Positions 45,616 through 55,582 are shown, counted from the first letter of the stretch. The stretch is DNA of 64,000 bases from Parahoeflea alexandrii (GCF_027214025.1 NZ_JAPWHB010000006.1:372001-436000); one strand, 5' to 3'. The notes: generated by a model from the letters alone, not told the origin. A program made the numbers and translations.

Positions 45616-46287
45616 CTATTGGCTCGCCCAGATGATGCGGGCGATCCAGTCGATTTCGCTGACATCGAAACTGCGGTTCGGATGATCGGGGTTGAGCGAA
45701 ATCAGCTCGACCGATTTCGGCGTTTGCCGGTTGAGCACCTTGGCCATCACTTCGCCTTCGCGGGACCGGACCACCACACGGTCCCCGCGGCGGATCTGGG
45801 CTCCGGGTTCGACGATCAGGATGTCGCCATCCCGGTAAAGCGGCAGCATGCTGTCGCCTTGCACCTCCAGCGCATAGACCCCCGGCCTGTCGGACGGCTG
45901 GGCGGGGAAATCCACCACATCCCAGCCCTGCCCGGCGGGGAAGCCGCCATCATCAAAAAATCCGCCGGAGCCGGCCTGCGCGAAACCAAGTAGCGGAATC
46001 GAACCTGCCTGCGGCGGAAAGGCGCCTTCGGGAAAGCTGCTTTCACCCGGTGTCGGGCTGCCGCGCACCAGGCTCAGGAACTCCTCGAGCGAGGATCCGG
46101 TGGCATCCAGCACCTTGGCTAGAGATTCTGTCGAGGGCCAGCGGTCGCGGCCGTCAGTGCCGCATCGCTTCGATTTGTTGAAAGCCGTCGGATCCAGACC
46201 GGCGCGCCGGGCAAGTCCCGAGGCCGTCAAACCGTGGCGTTCGGCAAGCGCATCGAGCGCTGACCAGATGCGTTCATGCGAGAGCAT
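45616..46287 (-). CDS. XRE-family repressor with S24 (LexA-like) autoprotease domain
   Basis: A 223 aa regulator with an N-terminal helix-turn-helix (residues about 5-70, LTASGLARRAGLDPTAFNKSKR) and a C-terminal peptidase S24 domain. The catalytic dyad is S146 (QGDSMLPLY) and K183 (EVMAKVL). A candidate Ala-Gly self-cleavage site lies at A105-G106 in GFAQAGSGG. This layout is that of CI-like repressors cleaved upon SOS induction. No phage genes are nearby, so it looks like a chromosomal regulator common in rhizobia; its targets are unknown. The start is ATG at 46287. Confidence 0.88.
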   Translation of the reverse strand: MLSHERIWSALDALAERHGLTASGLARRAGLDPTAFNKSKRCGTDGRDRWPSTESLAKVLDATGSSLEEFLSLVRGSPTPGESSFPEGAFPPQAGSIPLLGFAQAGSGGFFDDGGFPAGQGWDVVDFPAQPSDRPGVYALEVQGDSMLPLYRDGDILIVEPGAQIRRGDRVVVRSREGEVMAKVLNRQTPKSVELISLNPDHPNRSFDVSEIDWIARIIWASQ

Positions 46288-46331
46288 GGTCCAGGTTCCC
46301 GCTGTTCAGAACATAGGCCGGGCTGATTAAC

Positions 46332-46352
46332 AAAGGCCCGAATAGGGCTTTT
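46332..46352 (-). terminator. Probable intrinsic terminator
   Basis: AAAGGCCC pairs with GGGCTTTT (one G-T pair) around GAATA. It lies about 90 bp beyond the stop of the minus-strand isomerase gene and just upstream of the S24 repressor, so it most likely ends the isomerase transcript. Confidence 0.6.
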
Positions 46353-46438
46353 CTACATGATCAGCTGCGGTCAAGTAAAGCCAACTAGGAAAAATATCCT
46401 CACTCTTTCGCTGTGTGCGAACAGCCTTGCCACCTTGT

Positions 46439-47056
46439 TCAATGCGGCCGGATCGGGCTTCGGCCGGTGGTCAGCGCCTGATCCAGCAGTTCGATCCGGT
46501 CCTGCCCCCAGAAAGGCTCGCCATTGAGCACATAGGTGGGCACCCCCACGGCGTCGGCTGCAATGGCATCCTGCGAATTGCGCTCGCGAATGGCGGCGAT
46601 TTCGTCGCTCTTGGCATCAAGGATTGCCGGTCGCGCATCGAGCCCGACCTGTGACAGGTAGGAGGTTAGCACCCCTTCGTCGGCAATGTTGTCGTCATTG
46701 GCCCAGACCCCGGAGAGCACCTTGCCCATGAAATAGCGCGGATCGTGGCCGGTCTCCACCAATGCAATGATGATCCTGTCGGCAAGCGAGGCGTCCACCG
46801 GCCAATGCAGCGGCGTGGTCTTGATCGGCAGGCCGCGCCAGGCGGCAAGGCGCTGCAGCTCGATCAGTCGCAGCCTTTGCCGAACCGGTGGCCGCTGGCC
46901 GGGAGGAACCGCGCCGGAGACAGCCCACAAGGCCGACAGGTTGACCGGCTTGTAATTGAGCGTGGCCTTGTGTTTTTCCGCGACTTCGCAGATCAGGTTG
47001 TGACCGAGATAGGTGAACGGCGACGCGCAGTAGAAATAGTAGTCGATGACCGGCAT
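46439..47056 (-). CDS. 2-hydroxychromene-2-carboxylate isomerase (DsbA family)
   Basis: A thioredoxin-fold, kappa-class GST-like isomerase of 205 aa. The N-terminal motif YYFYCASPFTYLG carries the conserved Ser12-Pro in place of a CxxC redox site, and GVPTYVLNGEPFWGQDRIELL is the C-terminal cis-Pro region. Family members isomerise glutathione adducts in aromatic degradation; no aromatic catabolic genes are adjacent, so the natural substrate is unknown. I chose the ATG at 47056 after GGGAGG; the frame extends upstream to 47293 without conservation-like features. Confidence 0.88.
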   Translation of the reverse strand: MPVIDYYFYCASPFTYLGHNLICEVAEKHKATLNYKPVNLSALWAVSGAVPPGQRPPVRQRLRLIELQRLAAWRGLPIKTTPLHWPVDASLADRIIIALVETGHDPRYFMGKVLSGVWANDDNIADEGVLTSYLSQVGLDARPAILDAKSDEIAAIRERNSQDAIAADAVGVPTYVLNGEPFWGQDRIELLDQALTTGRSPIRPH

Positions 47057-47258
47057 CGTGTGGACCTCCCTTTTCCGCCCGCGGTGCCGAAAGCACTGGG
47101 CTCCGGCAACGCGCTCCTGGCAACCTGGCCTTCCATCATGCTTTCCTGAAGTTAATTTTCTAGCTATCAGAGGGGGCGAACCTGCTCGTGCGCTGCATCC
47201 GCCCGGGCAAGGCCTGATAACTGGTCTCGAAGCCGGTGCTTGATAAGGAATTCTTCCG

Positions 47259-48068
47259 GTGACACGGGACACAGACACGGTAACGCAGGCCAACAGGCTT
47301 GCCTGGAATGCATCGGCGCATCGTCACCGGCAAAGCGAAGAGTGGCGGCGGCAACTCTCGGGCTTCGCCGATCCGGCGTTCTCGACTTTCGATCCTACGG
47401 TGACTGGCGTACTCGCCGGAAATGGCGTCAGCGGTGCACGCGCCGTGCAGATCGGCTGCAACAATGGTCGGGAAACCTTGTCGATGCTGGCTCTGGGTGC
47501 TGTGCAGGCCACCGGTATCGACCAGTCCGACGCCTTTCTCGCCCAGGCGGAGGAATTGCGCGCTGTCTCGCCGCATGGCGGCAAGGCCCGCTTCGTCTGT
47601 GCCAATGCCTATGCGCTGCCCGGCGAACTCGAAGGCCGGTTCGACCTGGCGCTGATCACCATCGGCGTGCTCAACTGGATGCCGGACCTGACGCGTTTCC
47701 TGGCGGTTGTCTCCTGGCTCCTGGCGCCCGGCGGACGGCTGGTCATTTACGAAACCCACCCGGTGCTCGACATGTTCGAGCCCCATGGCGAGGACACCCA
47801 TTCGCTGACATATTCCTATTTCCGGACCGAACCGTTCATCACCGAGGACGAGATTGTCTATGACGGCTCGGAGACCGCAAAAGCGCCGCCGTCCTGGTGG
47901 CATTTCCACACCATGGGCGACATCGTCACCGGATGCGTCAAGGCCGGATTGCGGATCGGGGAACTCAGGGAGTATCCCCATTCCAACCGGGAGACCGCTT
48001 ACGACATCTATGTCGGCAACGAGGCGCAGCTGCCGCTGTGCTACACGCTGGTCGCCACGAAGCCCTGA
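47259..48068 (+). CDS. Class I SAM-dependent methyltransferase
   Basis: A 269 aa Rossmann-fold methyltransferase. The SAM motif I is a variant, AVQIGCNNGRETL, with GIDQSDAFLAQA as the acidic second strand, and GRFDLALITIGVLNWMPD then LLAPGGRLVIYE as motifs post-I to III. The start is GTG at 47259 preceded by AAGGAA. The target, whether small molecule or macromolecule, cannot be deduced. It is divergent from the isomerase and is followed by a clean terminator. Confidence 0.82.
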   Translation: MTRDTDTVTQANRLAWNASAHRHRQSEEWRRQLSGFADPAFSTFDPTVTGVLAGNGVSGARAVQIGCNNGRETLSMLALGAVQATGIDQSDAFLAQAEELRAVSPHGGKARFVCANAYALPGELEGRFDLALITIGVLNWMPDLTRFLAVVSWLLAPGGRLVIYETHPVLDMFEPHGEDTHSLTYSYFRTEPFITEDEIVYDGSETAKAPPSWWHFHTMGDIVTGCVKAGLRIGELREYPHSNRETAYDIYVGNEAQLPLCYTLVATKP

Positions 48069-48076
48069 CAACAAAA

Positions 48077-48098
48077 AAACGGGCCCGAAGGCCCGTTT
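48077..48098. terminator. Bidirectional intrinsic terminator
   Basis: A 9 bp stem, AAACGGGCC with GGCCCGTTT, and a CGAA tetraloop, with A/T-rich flanks. It separates the methyltransferase gene from the convergent fadB gene. Confidence 0.85.
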
Positions 48099-48123
48099 GA
48101 ATGTCTCTGCAAACGCGGAAGTC

Positions 48124-50337
48124 TCAGGCGGCTGCCTTGTCCTCACGGTAGGGATTGAACCGGCCGTAGAAGGTTTCGCCCTTCTCGGCCATCTCCACCA
48201 GCAGCTTCGGCGCGCGGAACTGCTTGCCGTACTTGCGGGCCAGCACCTTGCACATGTCGACAAAGGCTTGCGCGCCCATGGTGTCGATGTAACTCAGCGC
48301 ACCGCCGGTGTAGGGCGCGAACCCGAAGCCCAGGATGGTGCCGATGTCGGCCTCGCGCGGATCGGTGACAATGCCCTCTTCCACCGTGCGTGCAGCTTCG
48401 AGTGCGATTGCCGCCAGGTAGCGGTTCTGCAGTTCCCTGACATCGACCTTGGCCGGGTCCTGCTGCGGATAGAGCGTCTTCAGTTCGGGCCAGAGGTGCT
48501 TCTTGGCGGGCTTTGCCGGGTAGTCGTAGAAACCCTTGCCGTTCTTGCGGCCAAGCCGGCCTTCCTTTTCGACCATCCGCTCGACCAGCGCCAGATGACG
48601 CGGATCGACAGCCTTTTCCCCAAGGTCGGCAATTGTGGCGCGAACGATTTTCAGCGAAAGGTCGATGGCCACCTCGTCGTTGAGCGACAGCGGACCGACC
48701 GGCATGCCGGCCATTTTCGCCGCATTCTCGATCATCGCCGGCGGCACGCCTTCGGCCAGCATGTTGTAGCTCTCGTTCATGTAGCGCAGCACGCAGCGGT
48801 TGACGAAGAAGCCGCGTGTGTCGTTGACCACGATCGGCGTCTTCTTGATCGCGGCGACATAGTCGAGCGCCACGGCCAGTGCCTTGTCCGAGGTCTTGCG
48901 GCCGAGAATGATCTCGACCAGCATCATCTTGTCGACCGGCGAGAAGAAGTGGATGCCGATGAAGTTTTTCGGCCGCTTCGAGTTCCTGGCAAGCCCGGTG
49001 ATCGGCAGCGTCGAGGTATTGGACGCGTAGACCGTGGTCGGCCGGATCTGTGCTTCGATCGATTCCGTCACCGCTTTCTTGACATCACGGTCCTCGAACA
49101 CGGCTTCGATGACCAGATCCGCATCCGACAGGTCGGCGTGATCGGTCGACAGGCTGATCAGCGATAGCAGCTTCTCGCCCTCTTCCTTGGTTGTCTTGCC
49201 CTTCTGGACGCCCTTCTTGACCAGGTCTTCCGAGTAGGACTTGCCCTTGGCGGCAGCCTCCATGTCGCGATCGATCAGCACCACCGGAATGCCGGCCTTG
49301 GCCGTCACATAGGCAATGCCCGCGCCCATGAAACCGGCGCCGACGACGCCGATCTTGCGGAACTTGGTCGGCTTGATGCCTTCCGGACGGCGCGCGCCCT
49401 TGTTGATCTCCTGCAGCGAGACGAACAGCGAACGGATCATCGACTGGGCTTCAGGGGTCTGCAGGATATGGCTGAAATAGCGCTGCTCGATCTTGAGGCC
49501 GGTGTCGATGGGAACCTGCAGGCCTTCGAACACGCATTGCAGGATCGCCTTGGCGGCTGGGTAGTTGTCCTGGGTCTCGCGCCGCAGGATCGCAGAAGCC
49601 GCGGGCCACAGCTGTGCGCCCTGCGCCGACCAGACCTGGCCGCCGGGCAGCTTGAAGCCCTTGACGTCCCACGGGGCAACCGGCGACAGGCCGTTCTTGA
49701 TCATCGCCTTGGCGGCAGAAACCAGTTTCTTGGGTTCGACAACCTCATGAATCAGGCCCATCGCCTTGGCCTTTGCCGGCGTCAGCGACTGACCGGTGGT
49801 CATCATCTGCAGCGCGTCCTGGGCGTTGGTCAGGCGCGGAACCCGCTGGGTGCCGCCGGCGCCCGGGAAGATGCCGACCTTGACTTCCGGCAGCGCCATC
49901 TTGACCGACGGCGAGTCCGCGGCGACACGCCCATGGCAGGCAAGCGACAGTTCAAACGCGCCGCCCATGCACACGCCGTTGATCGCCGAAACCCACGGTT
50001 TGCCGCAGGTTTCGATCTTGCGGTACAGCTGGCTCATGCGGCCGACCTGATCGAACAGCATCTGCTGGGCTTTTTCGGGGTTGTTGCGCTTTTCTTCCGC
50101 CATGCCGGCGAGCAGGGTCTTCATCATCGTCAGGTCGGCGCCGCCCGAGAAGGTCGACTTGCCGGAGGTGAACACCACGCCCTTGACCGCGTCATCGGCG
50201 ACGAAGCGATCGACCAGCGCATCGAGTTGCTCGAGCGCTGCTTGCGTGAACACGTTCATCGACCGGTCGGTCATGTCCCAGGTGACGAGCGCGATGCCGT
50301 CGCTGTCGACGTCTACTGTGTAAATTTCATTGCTCAT
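48124..50337 (-). CDS. fadB: Fatty acid oxidation complex alpha subunit (enoyl-CoA hydratase / 3-hydroxyacyl-CoA dehydrogenase)
   Basis: The bifunctional beta-oxidation enzyme, 737 aa. The N-terminal crotonase domain has oxyanion-hole segments near [14 protein letters not shown] and [15 protein letters not shown]. The central NAD-binding domain starts [21 protein letters not shown] (split here by rule), with [15 protein letters not shown] carrying the catalytic His region, then two C-terminal helical domains. The start is ATG at 50337 after CCGGAGAACAATC. It is the last gene of a five-gene minus-strand operon, 16 bp behind the thiolase gene. Confidence 0.95.
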   Translation of the reverse strand: MSNEIYTVDVDSDGIALVTWDMTDRSMNVFTQAALEQLDALVDRFVADDAVKGVVFTSGKSTFSGGADLTMMKTLLAGMAEEKRNNPEKAQQMLFDQVGRMSQLYRKIETCGKPWVSAINGVCMGGAFELSLACHGRVAADSPSVKMALPEVKVGIFPGAGGTQRVPRLTNAQDALQMMTTGQSLTPAKAKAMGLIHEVVEPKKLVSAAKAMIKNGLSPVAPWDVKGFKLPGGQVWSAQGAQLWPAASAILRRETQDNYPAAKAILQCVFEGLQVPIDTGLKIEQRYFSHILQTPEAQSMIRSLFVSLQEINKGARRPEGIKPTKFRKIGVVGAGFMGAGIAYVTAKAGIPVVLIDRDMEAAAKGKSYSEDLVKKGVQKGKTTKEEGEKLLSLISLSTDHADLSDADLVIEAVFEDRDVKKAVTESIEAQIRPTTVYASNTSTLPITGLARNSKRPKNFIGIHFFSPVDKMMLVEIILGRKTSDKALAVALDYVAAIKKTPIVVNDTRGFFVNRCVLRYMNESYNMLAEGVPPAMIENAAKMAGMPVGPLSLNDEVAIDLSLKIVRATIADLGEKAVDPRHLALVERMVEKEGRLGRKNGKGFYDYPAKPAKKHLWPELKTLYPQQDPAKVDVRELQNRYLAAIALEAARTVEEGIVTDPREADIGTILGFGFAPYTGGALSYIDTMGAQAFVDMCKVLARKYGKQFRAPKLLVEMAEKGETFYGRFNPYREDKAAA

Positions 50338-50353
50338 GATTGTTCTCCGGGTA

Positions 50354-51562
50354 TCAGACGCGTTCGATGATCGTCGCGGTGCCCATGCCCGCGCCGATGC
50401 ACAGCGTGACAAGGGCGGTGTTGAGATCACGGCGCTCGAGTTCGTCAAGCACGGTGCCGAGGATCATTGCGCCGGTGGCGCCGAGCGGATGACCCATGGC
50501 AATCGCGCCGCCATTGACGTTGATCTTGTCGGACGGAATGTCGAAGGCCTGCTGGAAGCGCAGGACAACAGAAGCGAAGGCCTCGTTGAGTTCGAACAGA
50601 TCAATGTCCGAAATCTTCATCTTGGCGCGCTTGAGCAGTTTCTCGGTGACATCAACCGGTCCGGTCAGCATCAGCGCCGGATCGGAACCGATATTGGCGA
50701 AGGCCTTGATCCGTGCGCGCGGCTCGAGACCCATGGTCTTGCCGCCCTTTTTGGATCCGAGCAGCACCAGCCCGGCGCCATCGACGATGCCCGACGAGTT
50801 GCCGGCATGGTGAATGTGGTTGATGCTCTCGATTTCCGGGTGCGCCTGGATGGCGACCGAGCCGAAACCGCCCATCTCCGCCATCATGCCGAAGGAAGCG
50901 TTGAGGCTTGCAAGCGTCTGCATGTCGGTGCCCGGACGCATGTGCTCGTCACGATCGAGAATGGTCAGGCCGTTGATGTCCTTGACCGGAACCACGGACT
51001 TCTTGAAATAGCCCTTCTCCCAGGCATTCGCCGCGCGCTTCTGGCTCTCTACCGCATAGGCGTCGACGTCGTCGCGGGAGAAGCCGTATTTGGTGGCGAT
51101 CAGGTCGGCCGAAATGCCCTGTGGCATGAAATAGGCCGGGATGTTGACCGACGGATCCATGAACCAGGCGCCGCCCTGGGCGCCGATGCCGATGCGCGAC
51201 ATCGATTCCACACCGCCTGCGATGACGATGTCGTCGGCGCCATAGGCGATCTTGCCGGAGGCGAGATTGATGGCGTCGAGGCCGGATGCGCAGAAGCGGT
51301 TGATCTGGATGCCGGGCGCCTCGGTGGCGTAGCCGGCTTCGAAGGTCGCCGCCCGGGCGATATCGCCGCCGGCTTCGCCGATGGCGTCGACGCAGCCCAT
51401 GATGATGTCGTCGACCTTCGCGGTGTCCAGGCCGTTGCGGTCGCGCAGCGCCTCGAGCATGTGCGAGGCGAGCCGCACCGAAGGCACTTCGTGCAGGCTT
51501 CCGTCCTTCTTGCCGCGGCCCCGCGGGGTGCGGACGTGATCATAGACAAATACATCAACCAT
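50354..51562 (-). CDS. fadA: Acetyl-CoA C-acetyltransferase / 3-ketoacyl-CoA thiolase
   Basis: A thiolase that removes acetyl-CoA in the last step of beta-oxidation. The nucleophile is C91 in [13 protein letters not shown], and the C-terminal motifs [15 protein letters not shown] (His) and [10 protein letters not shown] (second Cys) are intact. The length of 402 aa is standard. The ATG at 51562 follows CTGGAGATCACCGCA. It lies between fadB and a GST gene in one operon, and the complex with FadB is the expected partner. Confidence 0.94.
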   Translation of the reverse strand: MVDVFVYDHVRTPRGRGKKDGSLHEVPSVRLASHMLEALRDRNGLDTAKVDDIIMGCVDAIGEAGGDIARAATFEAGYATEAPGIQINRFCASGLDAINLASGKIAYGADDIVIAGGVESMSRIGIGAQGGAWFMDPSVNIPAYFMPQGISADLIATKYGFSRDDVDAYAVESQKRAANAWEKGYFKKSVVPVKDINGLTILDRDEHMRPGTDMQTLASLNASFGMMAEMGGFGSVAIQAHPEIESINHIHHAGNSSGIVDGAGLVLLGSKKGGKTMGLEPRARIKAFANIGSDPALMLTGPVDVTEKLLKRAKMKISDIDLFELNEAFASVVLRFQQAFDIPSDKINVNGGAIAMGHPLGATGAMILGTVLDELERRDLNTALVTLCIGAGMGTATIIERV

Positions 51563-51592
51563 TGCGGTGATCTCCAGGTTTTCGTGTTCGGG

Positions 51593-52246
51593 TCAGGCGG
51601 TTGCGGTGGCGGGATCCATCCCGCTTGGCATCAGGTCTTCGGGTCGCTTGTAGCCGGGCAGGGCGGCGATGCGGTCCAGCCATGCAGCAATGTTGGGATA
51701 GGCGTTGAGGTCCATGCCGATCTGGTCGGGCCAGAACAGGTAGCCGCAGATCGACAGGTCCGCGATCGTCGGATGGCCGGAAACGATGAAATCGCGCCCC
51801 TCAAGATGCTGGTCCAGCACCTTCCAGGCGCCCACGGCACGGGCATGAAAGAACTGCGTCACCGGATCGTCGGTCTTCTTCTGAAACAGGCTCATGAACC
51901 GGTAGGTCGCGACATAGCTGGTCAGCTTGTGGTTGTCCCACAGCAGCCAGCGCAGGATTTCCCGGCGTTCAGCTTCATTTGCCGGCCCGAAGCGGTCGAG
52001 CTCCCGCGACAGGTAGTCGAGGATGGCTCCGGATTGGCTTAGCACCACATCGCCGTCCGGCTTGTGGTGCGTCAAGACCGGAACCTCGCCCATGACGTTG
52101 AGCGCCCGGAATTCCGGCGAGCGTGTCTGGCCGGTAAAGAAGGCTACACGGCGGGGCGCCCAGTCCGCGCCGGCAAGCTCGAGCATCAGCGCCGCCTTGT
52201 AGGCGTTGCCGCTCTCTAAAAAGCAATCAAGTGTGAATTCGGCCAT
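51593..52246 (-). CDS. Glutathione S-transferase family protein
   Basis: A 217 aa GST with a thioredoxin-like N-terminal domain. LESGNAYKAALMLELAG is the helix 1 region, MGEVPVLTHH contains the cis-Pro, and LSQSGAILDYLS contains the glutathione-contacting Ser. An all-helical C-terminal domain carries the folding motif HPTIADLSICGYLF. It sits inside the beta-oxidation operon, 4 bp after the acyl-CoA dehydrogenase gene and 30 bp before the thiolase. The context suggests detoxification or thiol chemistry of acyl intermediates, which is inference only. Confidence 0.9.
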   Translation of the reverse strand: MAEFTLDCFLESGNAYKAALMLELAGADWAPRRVAFFTGQTRSPEFRALNVMGEVPVLTHHKPDGDVVLSQSGAILDYLSRELDRFGPANEAERREILRWLLWDNHKLTSYVATYRFMSLFQKKTDDPVTQFFHARAVGAWKVLDQHLEGRDFIVSGHPTIADLSICGYLFWPDQIGMDLNAYPNIAAWLDRIAALPGYKRPEDLMPSGMDPATATA

Positions 52247-52250
52247 TGGC

Positions 52251-53423
52251 TTACAGGCTCCTTGCGATCAGCAGTTTCATGATCTCGTTGGTGCCGCCAT
52301 AGATCCGCTGCACCCGCGCGTCGCGGAACATCCGCGCCACCGGATATTCGTTCATGTAGCCGTAGCCGCCATGCAGCTGTACGCATTCGTCCGCCACCTT
52401 GCACTGCAGATCGGTGGTCAGGTACTTGGCCATCGAGGCGGTGGTCGAGCTGAGCTGGCCCTTCAGGTGCTCGCCGACGCAATGATTGACGAACACGCGC
52501 GCCATGGTGGCTTCGGATTTCAGCTCCGCCAGCTTGAACTGGGTGTTCTGGAACTCGATCACGGCCTTGCCGAAGGCCTTGCGTTCCTTGACGTAGTCGA
52601 TGGTGATCGCCAGCGCCCGCTCGATCATCGAGATCGCCTGGTTGGCGATCAGCAGCCGCTCCTGCGGCAGTTCCGTCATCAGCTGGGCAAAACCCTGGCC
52701 TTCCTCGGTGCCGAGCATGTTGGCGGTCGGGATCCGCACATCGTCGAAGAACAGCTCCGACGTGTCGTTGGATTTGAGCCCGACCTTGTCGAGATTGCGG
52801 CCGCGGCGGAAGCCTTCGACCTCGTCGGTCTCGACCACCATCAGCGAGATGCCCTTGGCGCCCTTGGTCGGATCGGTCTTGGAGACGACGATGATCAGGT
52901 TGGCGTGCTGGCCATTGGTGATGAAGGTCTTCGAGCCGTTGATGACGTAGTGATTGCCATTTTTCCTGGCCGTGGTCTTGATGCCCTGAAGGTCAGACCC
53001 TGCGCCGGGTTCGGTCATGGCGATGGCGCCGATCATCTCGCCCGACGCCATCTTGGGCAGCCATTTCCGCTTCTGCTCCTCGGAGCCGAAATGCAGAATG
53101 TAGGGGGCGACGATGGCGTTGTGCAGCGCGATGCCGAACCCGTCGGTGCCGGTGCGTCCGAGCGCTTCGATGATCGCCGCCTCATGGGCGTAGGTGCCGC
53201 CCGAACCGCCGTATTCTTCCGGGATCGCCGCACACAGCAGGCCGGCGGCGCCCGCGCCTTCCCAGGCGCTGCGGTCGACCATTTCCTGTTTCTCATAGCG
53301 GTCGTAATGCGGAACCACTTCGGCTTCCAGCCAGCGGCTGGCCATGTCCGCGAGCATGGCGACGTCGTCTTCCATCCAGTCCGGACGGGGTACGCCAAGC
53401 ACTTCCGATGGCAATGTCGCCAT
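52251..53423 (-). CDS. Acyl-CoA dehydrogenase (about 390 aa, FAD-dependent)
   Basis: A classic acyl-CoA dehydrogenase that oxidises acyl-CoA to trans-2-enoyl-CoA using FAD. Three domains are recognisable: an N-terminal helical domain, the middle beta domain with AIAMTEPGAGSDLQGIKT and the NGSKTFITNG strand, and a C-terminal domain ending QLHGGYGYMNEYPVARMFRD, where the flavin and adenine contacts lie. The length of 390 aa is standard. GGGAGG precedes the ATG. It follows the larger acyl-CoA dehydrogenase gene by 72 bp in the same operon. Confidence 0.94.
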   Translation of the reverse strand: MATLPSEVLGVPRPDWMEDDVAMLADMASRWLEAEVVPHYDRYEKQEMVDRSAWEGAGAAGLLCAAIPEEYGGSGGTYAHEAAIIEALGRTGTDGFGIALHNAIVAPYILHFGSEEQKRKWLPKMASGEMIGAIAMTEPGAGSDLQGIKTTARKNGNHYVINGSKTFITNGQHANLIIVVSKTDPTKGAKGISLMVVETDEVEGFRRGRNLDKVGLKSNDTSELFFDDVRIPTANMLGTEEGQGFAQLMTELPQERLLIANQAISMIERALAITIDYVKERKAFGKAVIEFQNTQFKLAELKSEATMARVFVNHCVGEHLKGQLSSTTASMAKYLTTDLQCKVADECVQLHGGYGYMNEYPVARMFRDARVQRIYGGTNEIMKLLIARSL

Positions 53424-53495
53424 GTCTTCCTCCCAGAAAAATCCGGCGGGCGGCTATGCGCCCGCCACCGTTTCAATCAAGCAGGCGGACCCGGC

Positions 53496-55292
53496 CTAGA
53501 AAGCTTCCGCAGCCAATTCCATCATGGTATCGGCGCCGGTCTCGATGCGGGTCTTGCGCAGCGAGGTCTCCGGCATGATGCGTTCCATGAAGAACTTGCC
53601 GACAAGCAGCTTGGAGGCGAGGAATTCTTCCTTGCCGTCTGCGCCGTTGTCGCGCTTTTCGACTGCCGCCTTGGCCATCAGCGCCCACATGTAACCCAGC
53701 GCCACCAGCCCGAAGAGGTGCATGTAGTCGGTCGAGGCCGCCCCGGCATTGTCGGGCTTGGCCATCGCGTTCTGCATCAGCCACATGGTCGAGGCCTGCA
53801 GGTCGTTGAGGCCCTTCTTCAGGCTCTTGGTGTAGAGCGCCAGTTCTTCGTTGCTGCGGTTTTCCTCGCAGAAATCGCCGACTTCCTTGAAGAACGCCAT
53901 CACCGCGCGGCCACCGTTCTGGCCGAGCTTGCGGCCGACGAGGTCGAGCGCCTGGATGCCGTTAGCGCCCTCGTAGATCATGGCGATGCGGGCGTCGCGG
54001 ACATACTGGCTCATGCCCCATTCTTCGATGTAGCCATGGCCGCCGAACATCTGCTGCGCCATCACCGCGTGATCGAAGCCCTTGTCGGTGAGCACGCCCT
54101 TGACCACCGGGGTGACCAGGGTCAGCAGGTCGTCGGCTTGCTGGACGTCCGCTTCGACTTCGGACTTGTGGGCGACATCGGATTTGAGCGCGGTCCACAG
54201 CATGAAGGCGCGCCCGGCCTCGTTGAAGGCGCGGATGGTCATCAGCGTCCGGCGCACATCGGGATGCACGATGATCGGGTCGGCCTTCTTGTCCGGCGCC
54301 TTCGGCCCCGACAGCGACCGGCCCTGCAGACGCTCGCGCGCATAGGCAACGGCGTTCTGGTAGGCGATCTCGCCCATTGCCTGGCCCTGCAGTCCGACGC
54401 CGAGGCGGGCCTCGTTCATCATCACGAACATCGCCTTCAGGCCGGCGTTCTCCGTGCCGATCAGGTAGCCGGTGGCTTCGTCGTAGTTCATCACGCAGGT
54501 GGCATTGCCGTGGATGCCCATCTTCTCTTCAAGCGAGCCGCAGGTGACCGGGTTGCGGTCGCCCAGCGAGCCGTCGTCGCCAACCATGAACTTCGGCACG
54601 ATGAACAGCGAGATGCCCTTCACGCCTTCAGGCGCGCCCTCGATGCGGGCCAGAACCAGGTGGATGATGTTGTCGGACATGTCGTGTTCGCCGGCGGAGA
54701 TGAAGATCTTCTGGCCGGAAATCTTGTAGCTGCCGTCACCCTGCGGCACTGCCTTGGTGCGCAGCAGTCCCAGATCGGTGCCGCAATGCGGCTCGGTCAG
54801 GTTCATCGTGCCGGTCCAGATACCTTCGATCATCTTGGGAAGGAATTTGGCCTTCTGCTCGTCCGAGCCGTGTTCGTGGATCGCGGCAACCGCGCCCTGG
54901 GTCAGGCCGGGATACATCATCAGCGAAAGGTTGGCCGAGATCATGTACTCGGAGACGGCCGTGTGCAGCGCGTAGGGCAGGCCCTGGCCGCCATACTCGG
55001 GAGACGCGGCAAGGCCGAGCCAGCCGCCTTCACAATATTGCTTGTAGGCCTGCTTGAAACCCTTCGGCGTCGACACGGTTGCGTCGTCATGCCGGGTGCA
55101 GCCTTCCTGGTCGCCGACCTGGTTGAGCGGAAACAGCACTTCCTCGGAGATACGTGCGCCTTCCTGCAGGATGGCCTCGACGATGTCCGGGCTTGCATCC
55201 GCAAATCCAGGCAGATTCATGTAGCGCTCGTATCCGAGCACATCATTGAGAATGAAAAGCGTGTCATCGACCGGCGCCTTGAAGACTGGCAT
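53496..55292 (-). CDS. Large acyl-CoA dehydrogenase (about 600 aa, FadE/DmdC-like)
   Basis: First gene of the beta-oxidation operon. At 598 aa it belongs to the larger acyl-CoA dehydrogenase group with an extra C-terminal domain (about residues 470-590), as in FadE5/DmdC-type enzymes. The FAD-binding segment MNLTEPHCGTDLGLLRTKA and the catalytic-region MFGGHGYIEEWGMSQYVRDARIAMIYEGANG (read in short parts) are intact. Chain length cannot be inferred. The ATG at 55292 follows AAGGGATGAGGA. A double palindromic operator lies 76-97 bp upstream. Confidence 0.93.
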   Translation of the reverse strand: MPVFKAPVDDTLFILNDVLGYERYMNLPGFADASPDIVEAILQEGARISEEVLFPLNQVGDQEGCTRHDDATVSTPKGFKQAYKQYCEGGWLGLAASPEYGGQGLPYALHTAVSEYMISANLSLMMYPGLTQGAVAAIHEHGSDEQKAKFLPKMIEGIWTGTMNLTEPHCGTDLGLLRTKAVPQGDGSYKISGQKIFISAGEHDMSDNIIHLVLARIEGAPEGVKGISLFIVPKFMVGDDGSLGDRNPVTCGSLEEKMGIHGNATCVMNYDEATGYLIGTENAGLKAMFVMMNEARLGVGLQGQAMGEIAYQNAVAYARERLQGRSLSGPKAPDKKADPIIVHPDVRRTLMTIRAFNEAGRAFMLWTALKSDVAHKSEVEADVQQADDLLTLVTPVVKGVLTDKGFDHAVMAQQMFGGHGYIEEWGMSQYVRDARIAMIYEGANGIQALDLVGRKLGQNGGRAVMAFFKEVGDFCEENRSNEELALYTKSLKKGLNDLQASTMWLMQNAMAKPDNAGAASTDYMHLFGLVALGYMWALMAKAAVEKRDNGADGKEEFLASKLLVGKFFMERIMPETSLRKTRIETGADTMMELAAEAF

Positions 55293-55367
55293 GGATCCTC
55301 ATCCCTTGTAGTTTCGTCGCCTCGGGCACGATAGCCCGGCGATCCCCGTACCGCTGCTTACTAAATT

Positions 55368-55389
55368 TTGACGTTTGCGTAAACGTCAA
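55368..55389. promoter_or_regulatory. Double palindromic operator upstream of the beta-oxidation operon
   Basis: A 22-base near-perfect palindrome with arms TTGACGTTT and AAACGTCAA around GCGT. It can be read as two overlapping 16-base dyads offset by 6 bases (TTGACGTTTGCGTAAA and TTTGCGTAAACGTCAA). Its outer arms equal those of the fadD operator at 14627-14642. The MerR-family regulator encoded next door (55634-56044) is the obvious candidate ligand (inference). Confidence 0.72.
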
Positions 55390-55582
55390 AAATGGAGCAA
55401 ATCAGGTCTGCGTATGCATCCTGATCCCAATATCTATTAAAAACTAGTGATTTTTTGATGACGGCCTCTCGGAAAATCAGAAAAACAAGAGGCCGGGTGA
55501 ATCAAAATGGACCCTTCGCAGTACCTTCGAACGGGCGTCGTGGCGCCTCAAGCCGGGATGGCGGACGCGATGGACAACAAAA

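Noticed and set aside
52206-55334. 1042-codon plus-strand frame across the acyl-CoA dehydrogenase genes
   Set aside because: Antisense shadow of two well-supported genes; no recognisable domains.
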